From the NCBI RefSeq assembly GCF_014904065.1, contig NZ_JACXJG010000010.1:193536-199319 (forward strand): a stretch of 5,784 bases of DNA. The letters are read 5' to 3'. Below are positions 1 through 5,528 of this stretch, in pieces (the first letter of the stretch is position 1; each line of letters begins with the position of its first letter). Below the pieces are notes generated by a model, which made no database searches, was not told the DNA's origin, and saw only the letters and a program-made list of their open reading frames with translations. This stretch comes from Gulosibacter sediminis. Its GTDB lineage: Bacteria; Actinomycetota; Actinomycetes; Actinomycetales; Microbacteriaceae. Position numbers and translations under genes: made by a program.

Positions 1-1330
1 CCGAGAGTCCCTCGACCCAGTTGAGGTAGCGCACGCGCATGAACTCGGGCCAGAACTCGAGCTGCTCACCGAACTGCAGCAGCTTCGCGCGCAGTTCGTC
101 GTCGTTCGCGCCGTTCTTCACGTACCACTGGCGCGTCGACACGATCTCGAGGGGCTTGTCGCCCTTCTCAAAGAACTTCACGGGGTGTGAGATCTTGTTC
201 GGCTCGCCGATGAGCTCGCCCGACTCGCCGAGCGCCTCGACGACGGCCTGCTTCGCGCTGAACACGGTCTTGCCGGCCATGGTCGCGTAGGCCTCGCGGC
301 CGCGCTCGCTCATGATCACCTCGGGGGCGTCGGCGAGGATGCGACCGTCTTCGCCGAGAATCGAGCGGTTCGGCAGGCGCAGCTCGCGCCACCAGATGAC
401 GTCGGTGAGGTCACCGAAGGTACAGATCATCGCGATGCCCGAGCCCTTGTCGGGCTGTGCGAGCGGATGCGCGAGCACCGGCACCTCGACGTCGAACAGC
501 GGCGTGCGCACCGTGCTGCCGAACAGCGGCTGGTAGCGCTCGTCGTCGGGATGCGCGACGAGGGCGACGCACGCGGGCAGCAGCTCGGGGCGGGTCGTCT
601 CGATGAACACGTCGCCGTCGGCGCCGTGGAACGCGAGGCGGTGGTAGGCGCCCGGCTGCTCGCGGTCCTCAAGCTCGGCCTGCGCGACGGCAGTGCGGAA
701 CGTGATGTCCCAGAGCGTCGGCGCCATGTCCTGGTACGCCTCGCCGCGCTCGATGTTGCGCACGAACGCGAGCTGCGAGATGCGGCGCGCGTCGTCGTCG
801 ATCGTGCGGTACGTCTGGTTCCAGTCGACCGAGAGGCCGAGCTGGCGCCAAAGTTCTTCGAAGGCGCGCTCGTCCTCTTCCGAAAGCTTCAGGCAGAGCT
901 CGATGAAGTTCTGGCGCGAGATCGGCTGCTGGTCAGCGGCCTTGATGCTCTTGCCGTCACCGCCCTCGTGCGGCGGCACGAAGCCTTCGACGTACGGCAG
1001 CGACGGGTCACAGCGCACGCCGTAGTAGTTCTGGACGCGGCGCTCGGTCGGCAGGCCGTTGTCGTCCCAACCCATCGGATAGAACACGCGCTTGCCGCGC
1101 ATGCGCTGGTAGCGCGCCACCACATCCGTGTGCGTGTAGGAGAACACGTGGCCGATGTGCAGCGAACCGGATGCGGTGGGCGGGGGAGTGTCGACCGAGT
1201 AGACCTGCTCGCGGGTCGCACCGTCGCGTCGGAACGCGTAGGTGCCCTGTGCATTCCAGGCGTCACCCCACTTCTGCTCGAGACCTTCGAGGGCGGGGCG
1301 GTCCGGGATGTTCGCGGGCGTGGCCGTCAT
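1..1330 (-). CDS. valS: valyl-tRNA synthetase, N-terminal part (3' end cut by window edge)
   Basis: Class I aminoacyl-tRNA synthetase that charges tRNA-Val in the cytoplasm. Read on the minus strand, the frame is open from the ATG at 1330-1328 to the left edge (443 codons). The N-terminus carries PPPTASGSLHIGH, with the HIGH ATP-binding motif at residues 58-61, followed by YPMGWDDNGLPTERRV (about 84-99). An inserted editing (CP1) domain follows, with TTRPELLPACVAL from about 245 and HPDDERY at 260-266. The visible end, LNWVEGLS, lies just before the place where ValRS proteins have a WCISRQ-type motif; KMSKS would be further downstream, outside the window. The editing-domain wording (TTRPELLPACVA, later MICTFGD) matches my recollection of archaeal/type 2 ValRS rather than the E. 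coli form (TTRPETLLGD). GGAG at 1339-1336, five bases before the ATG, supports the start. It is transcribed divergently from the TetR gene. Identity is secure; the type 2 assignment is from memory. Confidence 0.96.
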   Translation of the reverse strand, partial: MTATPANIPDRPALEGLEQKWGDAWNAQGTYAFRRDGATREQVYSVDTPPPTASGSLHIGHVFSYTHTDVVARYQRMRGKRVFYPMGWDDNGLPTERRVQNYYGVRCDPSLPYVEGFVPPHEGGDGKSIKAADQQPISRQNFIELCLKLSEEDERAFEELWRQLGLSVDWNQTYRTIDDDARRISQLAFVRNIERGEAYQDMAPTLWDITFRTAVAQAELEDREQPGAYHRLAFHGADGDVFIETTRPELLPACVALVAHPDDERYQPLFGSTVRTPLFDVEVPVLAHPLAQPDKGSGIAMICTFGDLTDVIWWRELRLPNRSILGEDGRILADAPEVIMSERGREAYATMAGKTVFSAKQAVVEALGESGELIGEPNKISHPVKFFEKGDKPLEIVSTRQWYVKNGANDDELRAKLLQFGEQLEFWPEFMRVRYLNWVEGLS

Positions 1331-1352
1331 TCGTGCTCCGATCACTATGGGC

Positions 1353-1372
1353 GGCACCGAGTCTGGGGTGCC
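1353..1372 (-). promoter_or_regulatory. inverted repeat in the valS leader
   Basis: GGCACC (1353-1358) and GGTGCC (1367-1372) are perfect 6-bp inverted arms around an 8-nt spacer, 23 nt upstream of the valS ATG. In valS mRNA this would fold as a small hairpin just 5' of the Shine-Dalgarno sequence. A TAGACT hexamer on the minus strand at 1395-1390 could be the valS -10 box, which would give a leader of about 50 nt containing this hairpin. I see no convincing -35 box for it. No T-box specifier or other known riboswitch fold is recognisable. The role is inference. Confidence 0.3.
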
Positions 1373-1384
1373 TGCTGTAGGTGT

Positions 1385-1418
1385 GCCCAAGTCTACCGGC
1401 GCGGCGCCGCGCTTGGGC
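1385..1418. promoter_or_regulatory. palindromic cluster in the valS/TetR divergent region
   Basis: Two overlapping symmetric elements sit in the 154-bp gap between the divergent genes. GCCCAAG (1385-1391) pairs with CTTGGGC (1412-1418) across 20 nt. Inside this lies the perfect 14-bp palindrome GCGCGGCGCCGCGC (1399-1412). TetR-family regulators often autoregulate from such gaps, so this is a candidate operator. GC-rich sequence makes G/C palindromes likely by chance, so the evidence is modest. A TAGGCT hexamer at 1430-1435 is a possible -10 box for the TetR gene, without a clear -35 box. Confidence 0.3.
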
Positions 1419-1474
1419 CCCGCGCGGGCTAGGCTCAAGTCAAAGCGCAACGATGCGCGCGCATCCTTTCTGTC

Positions 1475-1479
1475 AGGAG
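1475..1479 (+). promoter_or_regulatory. ribosome binding site deciding the TetR gene start
   Basis: AGGAG lies 5 nt upstream of the ATG at 1485. The same frame is open further upstream, but that stretch runs opposite the valS start and has no such site. The following residues begin a normal TetR N-terminus. Confidence 0.8.
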
Positions 1480-1484
1480 CTCTC

Positions 1485-2054
1485 ATGTCAGATCCACGAA
1501 CCCTCCGCACCCGGAGTTCTTTGCAACGTGCGGTCGTCGAGCTCGCGTCGGCACAGGACCCGAGTTCGGTCACCGTCGCATCGCTCACGCAGACCGCTGG
1601 CATCAACCGTGCGACCTTCTACGACCACTACGACTCGCCGCAGGAGGTGCTGCTCGAGGTGCTGCGCGACGACCTCGACCGGACCCGCCAGCACGATCTC
1701 GAGCTGCGCGACGCGGTGAACGGCCCGCACGGCGGCAACTTTCGCGTGACGATGAGTGAGGTGCTCGACCACGTGCGGCGGTTTCTTCCGGTGTATGAGC
1801 AGTCGGTGCGCAGCCCCGTCGACTCGACGCTGACGCGCGCCGTGAGCTCGCACTTCGTCGAGTCGATTCGCGGCATTCTCGCTCGGCAGGATGCGCTGCC
1901 GAAGGGCGTGGATGCGGAGATCGCGGCCGCGTGCATCGGCAACGCCGTGCTCGGCGGCATCGGCGTGTGGCTGCACCGGCAAGACCTGTCGGATGCGGAA
2001 TTCGCCGACGCCGTCGCGGCCTGCCTGCCCGCGTGGTGGCACGAGCTGCGGTAG
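1485..2054 (+). CDS. TetR/AcrR-family transcriptional regulator
   Basis: A 189-residue one-component regulator, of normal length for the family (about 180-220). The N-terminal helix-turn-helix is clear: VTVASLTQTAGINRATFYDHY at about residues 29-49, with the typical TFYDHY recognition-helix end, then LLEVLRDDL opening helix 4. The remainder (about 60-189) is the helical ligand/dimerisation domain. It ends in an AAACIGNAVLGGIGVWLHR helix and an AWWHELR tail, resembling TetR proteins of the TetR_C_33/TetR_C_8 kind. The start is set by AGGAG 5 nt upstream. Its neighbours are divergent valS and, 216 bp downstream on the same strand, a zinc alcohol dehydrogenase whose upstream region holds inverted repeats. 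Control of the dehydrogenase is the natural hypothesis but is not shown. The ligand cannot be told from sequence. Family confidence is high, target low. Confidence 0.93.
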   Translation: MSDPRTLRTRSSLQRAVVELASAQDPSSVTVASLTQTAGINRATFYDHYDSPQEVLLEVLRDDLDRTRQHDLELRDAVNGPHGGNFRVTMSEVLDHVRRFLPVYEQSVRSPVDSTLTRAVSSHFVESIRGILARQDALPKGVDAEIAAACIGNAVLGGIGVWLHRQDLSDAEFADAVAACLPAWWHELR

Positions 2055-2108
2055 CTGCGTCATGGTGTCTCTGCGTGATCTCAATCCCAGGTGACAGTCG
2101 ACGCGACC

Positions 2109-2140
2109 AACGCTCAAGCCGAAACCGCAAGCTGAGGGTT
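2109..2140 (+). terminator. weak stem-loop downstream of the TetR gene
   Basis: AACGCTCA (2109-2116) and TGAGGGTT (2133-2140) are inverted with 7 of 8 positions matching, separated by 16 nt. It lies 55 nt after the TetR stop. There is no T-run behind it and the loop is long, so it could be a weak terminator, a protein site or chance. Confidence 0.2.
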
Positions 2141-2155
2141 CCCCGAGTTTCCGCA

Positions 2156-2174
2156 TCACCTGTTGGTTAGGTGA
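2156..2174. promoter_or_regulatory. candidate operator 1 (overlaps the adh -35 box)
   Basis: TCACCTgttggttAGGTGA is a perfect inverted repeat with 6-bp arms and a 7-nt spacer. Its spacer contains the proposed -35 hexamer TTGGTT (2163-2168). A dimeric regulator bound here would compete with RNA polymerase. Its centre is 39 bp from that of the second repeat downstream. Which protein binds is unknown; the adjacent TetR regulator is the obvious candidate. Confidence 0.45.
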
Positions 2175-2191
2175 CGCGTGTCGAATAGTGT
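2163..2191 (+). promoter_or_regulatory. candidate promoter of the alcohol dehydrogenase gene
   Basis: TTGGTT (2163-2168), a 17-bp spacer and TAGTGT (2186-2191) give a housekeeping-type layout. Predicted transcription start is about 2198, leaving a leader of about 73 nt before the ATG at 2271. The stretch 2181-2213 is unusually AT-rich for this window, which supports a promoter. The hexamers are imperfect, so this is a moderate call. Confidence 0.4.
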
Positions 2192-2194
2192 CAT

Positions 2195-2213
2195 GAAACA
2201 TCGTTTATGTTTC
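2195..2213. promoter_or_regulatory. candidate operator 2 (at the predicted adh transcription start)
   Basis: GAAACATcgtttATGTTTC is a perfect inverted repeat with 7-bp arms and a 5-nt spacer, which is a typical size for a TetR-type operator. Its AT-rich arms are hard to get by chance in such GC-rich DNA. It covers the predicted +1 of the dehydrogenase promoter, where a bound repressor would block transcription. I found no second copy of the half-site in the valS/TetR gap, so shared autoregulation through this motif is not supported. Confidence 0.55.
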
Positions 2214-2256
2214 CGGGCGTCAACGACGACGCCGAGGCATAGGCAGTTCAGAGTGC

Positions 2257-2263
2257 AAAGGAG
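2257..2263 (+). promoter_or_regulatory. ribosome binding site deciding the alcohol dehydrogenase start
   Basis: AAAGGAG is a near-ideal Shine-Dalgarno sequence 7 nt before the ATG at 2271. The frame extends upstream to 2178, but that part covers the operator-like repeats and is not coding-like. MKAAVLNGVGQ is the normal N-terminus for the family. Confidence 0.85.
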
Positions 2264-2270
2264 CTCTCAA

Positions 2271-3368
2271 ATGAAGGCAGCGGTGCTCAATGGGGTCGGC
2301 CAGGACTTCGTCATCGAAGACATCGACATCGCCGATCCGATCGGTCGCGAAGTGCTCATCGACGTGAAGACGTGCGGACTGTGCCACAGTGACGCGCACA
2401 TTCGCGACCACGACTTCGGCTTCCCGATGCCGACGGTGCTCGGTCACGAGCTCGCCGGCGTCGTCACGAAGGTTGGCTCCGACGTCAACGAAATCGCGGC
2501 TGGCGACCACGTCGTCGGCTGCCTCGTCTCGTTCTGCGGTCACTGCCGCAGGTGCGCGCCGGGCAAGCCGTACGAGTGCGAGCATCCCGAAGAAACCCGC
2601 CGCGGCGAGGGCGAGGCACCGCGCCTCAGCCGTAACGGCGAGACCGTCACCCAGTTCTCGGAGCTCTCGGGCTTCGCCGAGCAGGCACTCGCGCACGAGA
2701 ACTGCGTCGTGCGCGTCACGAAGGACATCCCGTTCGAGAAGGCGTGCCTGCTCGGGTGCGGCGTCGTCACTGGCGCGGGCGCGGCGATCAACACCGCCGA
2801 GGTGCGCGTTGGCGACACCGTCGCGGTTATCGGATGCGGTGGCGTCGGCCTCAACGCCGTGCAGGGCGCGCGTCTCGCCGGCGCGCACAAGATCATCGCG
2901 ATCGACCTGCAGCCCGAGAAGCTCGAGCTCGCGAAGACGTTCGGCGCGACGCACACGATCAACCCGAACGAGGTCGACGACGTCGTCGCGGCCGTGCAAG
3001 AAATCACCGAGACGAGCGGCGTCGACCACGCCTTCGAGGTTATTGGCCTGAAGCCCACCGCCGAGCAGGCCATTGAGATCCTCGGCGTCGGCGGCGGCGC
3101 CTACCAGATCGGCATGATCCCGATCGGCAAGCAGCTCGAGATCGACCCCTTCGTCGACATCCTCATGCAGCAGCGCAAATACCAGGGTGTCTACATGGGT
3201 TCGGCGAGCCCGAAGCGCGACATTCCACTCTACGCCGACCTCTACCAGCAGGGCCGCTTCAACCTCGACGACCTCGTCTCGAAGACGATCCGTCTCGAGG
3301 ACATCAACGCCGGGTACGCCGAGCTCGAGTGCGGCAAGATCGCGCGCAGCGTGATCGTCTTCGACTAG
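2271..3368 (+). CDS. zinc-dependent medium-chain alcohol dehydrogenase (class III-like)
   Basis: A 365-residue cytoplasmic oxidoreductase of the MDR superfamily, which interconverts alcohols and aldehydes (or thiol adducts) using NAD. The GroES-like catalytic domain carries the catalytic zinc ligands C38 (in CGLCHSD), H59-E60 (in LGHE) and C163 (in LLGCGVVTG). The structural zinc cysteines are C89, C92, C95 and C103 (FCGHCRRC...YEC). The Rossmann domain has GCGGVG at 188-193 and D212 at the end of the second strand, which favours NAD over NADP. The GCGVVTGAGAAINTA stretch resembles class III and mycothiol-dependent formaldehyde dehydrogenases as well as NDMA-type enzymes. Overall similarity does not let me pick a substrate, so I give no symbol. 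The gene has its own regulatory region with two inverted repeats and follows a TetR gene, suggesting inducible expression. All metal ligands are intact and the length is normal. Confidence 0.94.
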   Translation: MKAAVLNGVGQDFVIEDIDIADPIGREVLIDVKTCGLCHSDAHIRDHDFGFPMPTVLGHELAGVVTKVGSDVNEIAAGDHVVGCLVSFCGHCRRCAPGKPYECEHPEETRRGEGEAPRLSRNGETVTQFSELSGFAEQALAHENCVVRVTKDIPFEKACLLGCGVVTGAGAAINTAEVRVGDTVAVIGCGGVGLNAVQGARLAGAHKIIAIDLQPEKLELAKTFGATHTINPNEVDDVVAAVQEITETSGVDHAFEVIGLKPTAEQAIEILGVGGGAYQIGMIPIGKQLEIDPFVDILMQQRKYQGVYMGSASPKRDIPLYADLYQQGRFNLDDLVSKTIRLEDINAGYAELECGKIARSVIVFD

Positions 3369-3394
3369 GCGCCCGTGTCTCGCAGCAGCGGCCG

Positions 3395-3415
3395 GGATGT
3401 GCCACTCGGGCATCC
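3395..3415 (+). terminator. possible weak hairpin terminator after the alcohol dehydrogenase
   Basis: GGATG (3395-3399) pairs with CATCC (3411-3415), extendable by a T-G wobble, across an 11-nt interior. It lies 27 nt after the dehydrogenase stop and before the next promoter. No T-run follows, so this is weak evidence for termination. Confidence 0.25.
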
Positions 3416-3440
3416 GCCCCCGCTCGATTTCGTCGGAGAC

Positions 3441-3446
3441 TAAGCT
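3441..3446 (+). promoter_or_regulatory. -10 box for leaderless transcription of the purine permease gene
   Basis: TAAGCT fits the actinobacterial TANNNT -10 pattern and ends exactly 6 nt before the GTG at 3453, so the predicted +1 is the G of the start codon. The only Shine-Dalgarno-like sequence, GGAG at 3435-3438, is 14 nt from the start, which is too far to work well. A leaderless mRNA is therefore the better explanation. No -35 box is evident. Confidence 0.55.
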
Positions 3447-3452
3447 CGACGC

Positions 3453-4934
3453 GTGAGTAAGCGATCTGTCACCGACGAATCTGCCACCCCCGCCGCCAGC
3501 CCGGCGCCAGCATCCGGCACCCCCGGCTGGCTCGAGCACATCTTCAACTTCTCGGGCCGCGGCACGACCATGGGCCGCGAGCTGCGCGGCGGCCTGGTGA
3601 CCTTCGTCACCATCTCGTACATCCTCGTGCTCAATCCGCTCGTGCTCGGCGGCGCCGCCTCGGCCGACGTCGAGGGCGGCGTGCTCGACTCGATTCAGGT
3701 CGCGTCGACGACCGCGCTCGCGGCCGGCCTGCTCACCATCGTGTTCGGCTTCGTCGCGAACCTGCCGTTCGCGCTCGCGGCCGGCCTTGGCATCAACTCG
3801 TTCCTCGCGGTGTCGATGGTGCAGCAAATCACCTGGCCCGAGGCGATGGGTCTCGTGCTGCTCAACGGTGTCGTCATCGTGATTCTCGGGGCGACCGGCG
3901 CCCGCACGGCGATCTTCAACGCGGTGCCCGCGGGCCTGAAGTCGGCGATCACCGTCGGCATCGGCATGTTCATCGCCTTCGTCGGCCTCGTGAACTCGGG
4001 CTTCGTCACCCGCACCGAGGGTGGCCCGCCCGTGCAGCTCGGCCTCTCGGGTTCGATCTCGACAATCCCGACGCTCGTCTTCATCGTCACGCTGCTCATC
4101 ATGGCCGTGCTGCTCATCCGCAAGGTGCCGGGCGCAATCCTCATCGGCATCGTCGTCGGCACCCTGCTGGCGCTCGGTGCTGAGGCGCTCTGGAACCTCG
4201 GCGCATCCGGCACCGACAACCCCGGCGGCTGGCACCTCACCGTGCCGAGCCTGCCCGAGCAGCTCATCGCCGTGCCCGACCTCAGCCTCGTCGGCGCGTT
4301 TGACCCGGTCGGCGCCTTCACGCGCCTCGGCCCGGTCGCGGCCCTGATGCTGCTGCTCACGCTCGTCTTCATGAACTTCTTCGACGCGATGGGCGCCATG
4401 ACCGGCCTCGCGCGCAACGCCGGGCTCGCGCGCGCCGACGGCACGTTCCCGCGCATCCGCCACGCGTTCATCATTGAGGGCTTCGGCGCCGTCGTCGGTG
4501 GCGCGACGTCGAGTTCGTCGAACACGATCTTCGTCGACTCGGCCTCGGGCATCGGCGAGGGCGCCCGCACGGGTTTCGCCTCGGTCGTCACGGGCGCACT
4601 CTTCCTCATCGCGATGTTCTTCACGCCGCTCGCGGTCATCGTGCCGATGGAGGTCGGCTCGGCCGCGCTGGTCATCGTCGGCGCGATGATGATGGTGCAG
4701 GTCGCCGACATCGACTGGCAGGACTTCTCGATCGCGCTGCCCGCGTTCCTCACCGTCATCGCGATGCCGCTGACCTACTCGATTGCGAACGGCATCGGCG
4801 TCGGCTTTATCGCCTTCGTCGTCGTGAACGCGTTCGCAGGCAAGATCCGCCAGATCCACTGGCTGCTCTGGATAGTCGCTGCCGGCTTCGTTATCTACTT
4901 CGCGCGCACGCCGATCGAGGCGCTGCTCGGTTAA
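3453..4934 (+). CDS. AzgA/NCS2-type purine permease
   Basis: A 493-residue polytopic inner-membrane transporter, probably a proton symporter for adenine, guanine or hypoxanthine. The first 25 residues are Ala/Pro/Ser-rich and probably disordered. WLEHIFNFSGRGTTMGRELRGGLVTFVTISYILVLNP (about 26-62) is the family's entry segment into helix 1, and hydrophobic helices then run to the end. Family landmarks are AGLGINSFLA (110-119, Asn115), FFDAMG (309-314, Asp311) and a Ser-rich loop, TSSSSNTIFVDSASGIGEGARTG, from 352. In AzgA-family proteins as I recall them the last motif reads YIESAAG; here an Asp (D362) replaces the Glu. GTG is the start, since the next in-frame ATG (residue 40) would delete conserved sequence. 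It has its own leaderless-type promoter and is followed by a GC hairpin, so it appears to be a single-gene unit. The exact purine cannot be assigned. Confidence 0.93.
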   Translation: MSKRSVTDESATPAASPAPASGTPGWLEHIFNFSGRGTTMGRELRGGLVTFVTISYILVLNPLVLGGAASADVEGGVLDSIQVASTTALAAGLLTIVFGFVANLPFALAAGLGINSFLAVSMVQQITWPEAMGLVLLNGVVIVILGATGARTAIFNAVPAGLKSAITVGIGMFIAFVGLVNSGFVTRTEGGPPVQLGLSGSISTIPTLVFIVTLLIMAVLLIRKVPGAILIGIVVGTLLALGAEALWNLGASGTDNPGGWHLTVPSLPEQLIAVPDLSLVGAFDPVGAFTRLGPVAALMLLLTLVFMNFFDAMGAMTGLARNAGLARADGTFPRIRHAFIIEGFGAVVGGATSSSSNTIFVDSASGIGEGARTGFASVVTGALFLIAMFFTPLAVIVPMEVGSAALVIVGAMMMVQVADIDWQDFSIALPAFLTVIAMPLTYSIANGIGVGFIAFVVVNAFAGKIRQIHWLLWIVAAGFVIYFARTPIEALLG

Positions 4935-4952
4935 CCGCCGGCAAACGGCCCA

Positions 4953-4967
4953 GCCCGCGAGGCGGGC
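4953..4967 (+). terminator. GC-rich hairpin terminator after the permease
   Basis: GCCCGC (4953-4958), loop GAG, GCGGGC (4962-4967) form a perfect 6-bp stem 18 nt after the permease stop. No T-run follows. Such tail-less hairpins are often proposed as terminators in high-GC actinobacteria, but their efficiency is uncertain. Confidence 0.45.
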
Positions 4968-5014
4968 GGGTGCAGGGATGTGCGACGCGTTACCGCAAGT
5001 TTGCCCGGTGTACA

Positions 5015-5020
5015 TATCCT
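5015..5020 (+). promoter_or_regulatory. -10 box for the three-helix membrane protein gene
   Basis: TATCCT, a good TANNNT -10 box, ends 7 nt before the ATG at 5028, placing +1 within one base of the start codon. There is no real Shine-Dalgarno sequence between them (the bases are GAGAACC). TTACCG at 4990-4995 could be a -35 box but the 19-bp spacer is long. The layout again suggests a leaderless or near-leaderless transcript. Confidence 0.5.
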
Positions 5021-5027
5021 GAGAACC

Positions 5028-5393
5028 ATGCGAACTCTGATCGGTTACGCGACCGGGCTCGGCATCGTCATTGCGCTGGCGGGAATGCCGCTCACCGCGA
5101 TCGGTCTCGCCGAAGGTACTGGTGAGCGCATCCGCTCGATCTCGGTCACCGAGTTCTTCAACCCGCAGATGTACCTCGGCGGCGGCCCCGCCCTGCCGAC
5201 CTGGCTCACCATCGCGGCCGTCGTTGTCGCCCTTATCCTCACCGCCAACAACAGCACGTCGGCCGAGCGGCCGAAGTCGGCCTGGGTGCTGATTACCTAC
5301 CTCGTCGCCGCGCTCACGGTGTGTTTCCCCGCCGTCATGCTGTTCGGGGTGGCCCGCGACCGCGAACTTGTTGCCAAGGTTGAGGGGGAGTAG
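5028..5393 (+). CDS. small integral membrane protein of unknown function
   Basis: A 121-residue protein that I do not recognise. Three hydrophobic segments are visible: about 4-28 (LIGYATGLGIVIALAGMPL region), 57-73 (LPTWLTIAAVVVALIL) and 85-109 (AWVLITYLVAALTVCFPAVM region). The first loop (29-56, with ERIRSISVTEFF and a Gly-rich MYLGGGP) and a charged tail (ARDRELVAKVEGE) lie outside the membrane. Third codon positions are strongly G/C, supporting real coding. An in-frame GTG at 4980 would add 16 residues, but the TATCCT -10 box at 5015-5020 lies downstream of it, so the ATG at 5028 is preferred. It lies 93 nt after the permease stop, beyond a hairpin and with its own promoter, so a functional link to purine transport is not implied. 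Confidence 0.8.
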   Translation: MRTLIGYATGLGIVIALAGMPLTAIGLAEGTGERIRSISVTEFFNPQMYLGGGPALPTWLTIAAVVVALILTANNSTSAERPKSAWVLITYLVAALTVCFPAVMLFGVARDRELVAKVEGE

Positions 5394-5528
5394 GGGCGCA
5401 TGGCAGTCCACCGCCGCAGATTCAACGGATACCCGGGACTCGGGAACTTTTCGCGCGCCTCGCGCATCCAATTCCCAGATCGCGTCACGACGGCGCGGAC
5501 GCACCACCCCCGAACCCGAGGAAGCATC
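5394..5528 (+). promoter_or_regulatory. 135-nt leader region before the 38-residue ORF
   Basis: This spacer is open in the frame of the following ORF from an ATG at 5400, but its codons (AGA, several GGA and CGA, TTT, CAA, CCA) are unlike its neighbours, so I read it as non-coding. It probably contains the promoter and 5' leader of the small ORF. A short hairpin CCCG (5432-5435)/CGGG (5441-5444) is present. I see no convincing promoter pair. Confidence 0.4.
5518..5523 (+). promoter_or_regulatory. ribosome binding site of the 38-residue ORF
   Basis: GAGGAA sits 5 nt before the ATG at 5529. It marks this ATG, rather than the in-frame ATG at 5400, as the start. Confidence 0.6.

Noticed and set aside
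467..1432. A plus-strand frame of 321 codons opposite valS
   Set aside because: The minus strand encodes clear ValRS motifs in the same place. The plus-strand product is Arg/Ala/Val-rich with no recognisable fold.
1488..2201. A minus-strand frame of 237 codons opposite the TetR gene
   Set aside because: The plus strand has a clear helix-turn-helix and ribosome binding site. The opposite frame reads as an Arg/His-rich shadow and runs through the dehydrogenase regulatory region.
2271..3368. Reading the dehydrogenase as mycothiol-dependent formaldehyde dehydrogenase or as a mycofactocin-linked NDMA-type enzyme
   Set aside because: Metal sites and the GCG..TGAGAAINT segment are shared by the wider class, but the remaining sequence does not clearly match either group and no mycofactocin or mycothiol genes are in the window.
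3369..3452. A purine riboswitch ahead of the permease
   Set aside because: The gap is only 84 bp, the -10 box abuts the GTG, and no purine-aptamer core is visible, so there would be no leader RNA to hold one.
5442..5469. GGGAAC at 5442-5447 as an ECF-sigma -35 element for the 38-residue ORF
   Set aside because: No GTT or CGTT -10 element is found at the required 16-19 nt distance.
2220..5507. A minus-strand frame open for 1095 codons across the dehydrogenase, permease and membrane protein genes
   Set aside because: It is antisense to three well-supported genes and crosses their gaps. Its translation is low-complexity Arg/Asp/Glu/His/Ala text with no domain, as expected for a complementary frame in GC-rich DNA.
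5400..5528. Upstream in-frame extension of the 38-residue ORF from the ATG at 5400
   Set aside because: The codons are untypical (AGA, GGA, CGA, TTT, CAA, CCA), the product is Arg-rich, and a better ribosome binding site serves the ATG at 5529.
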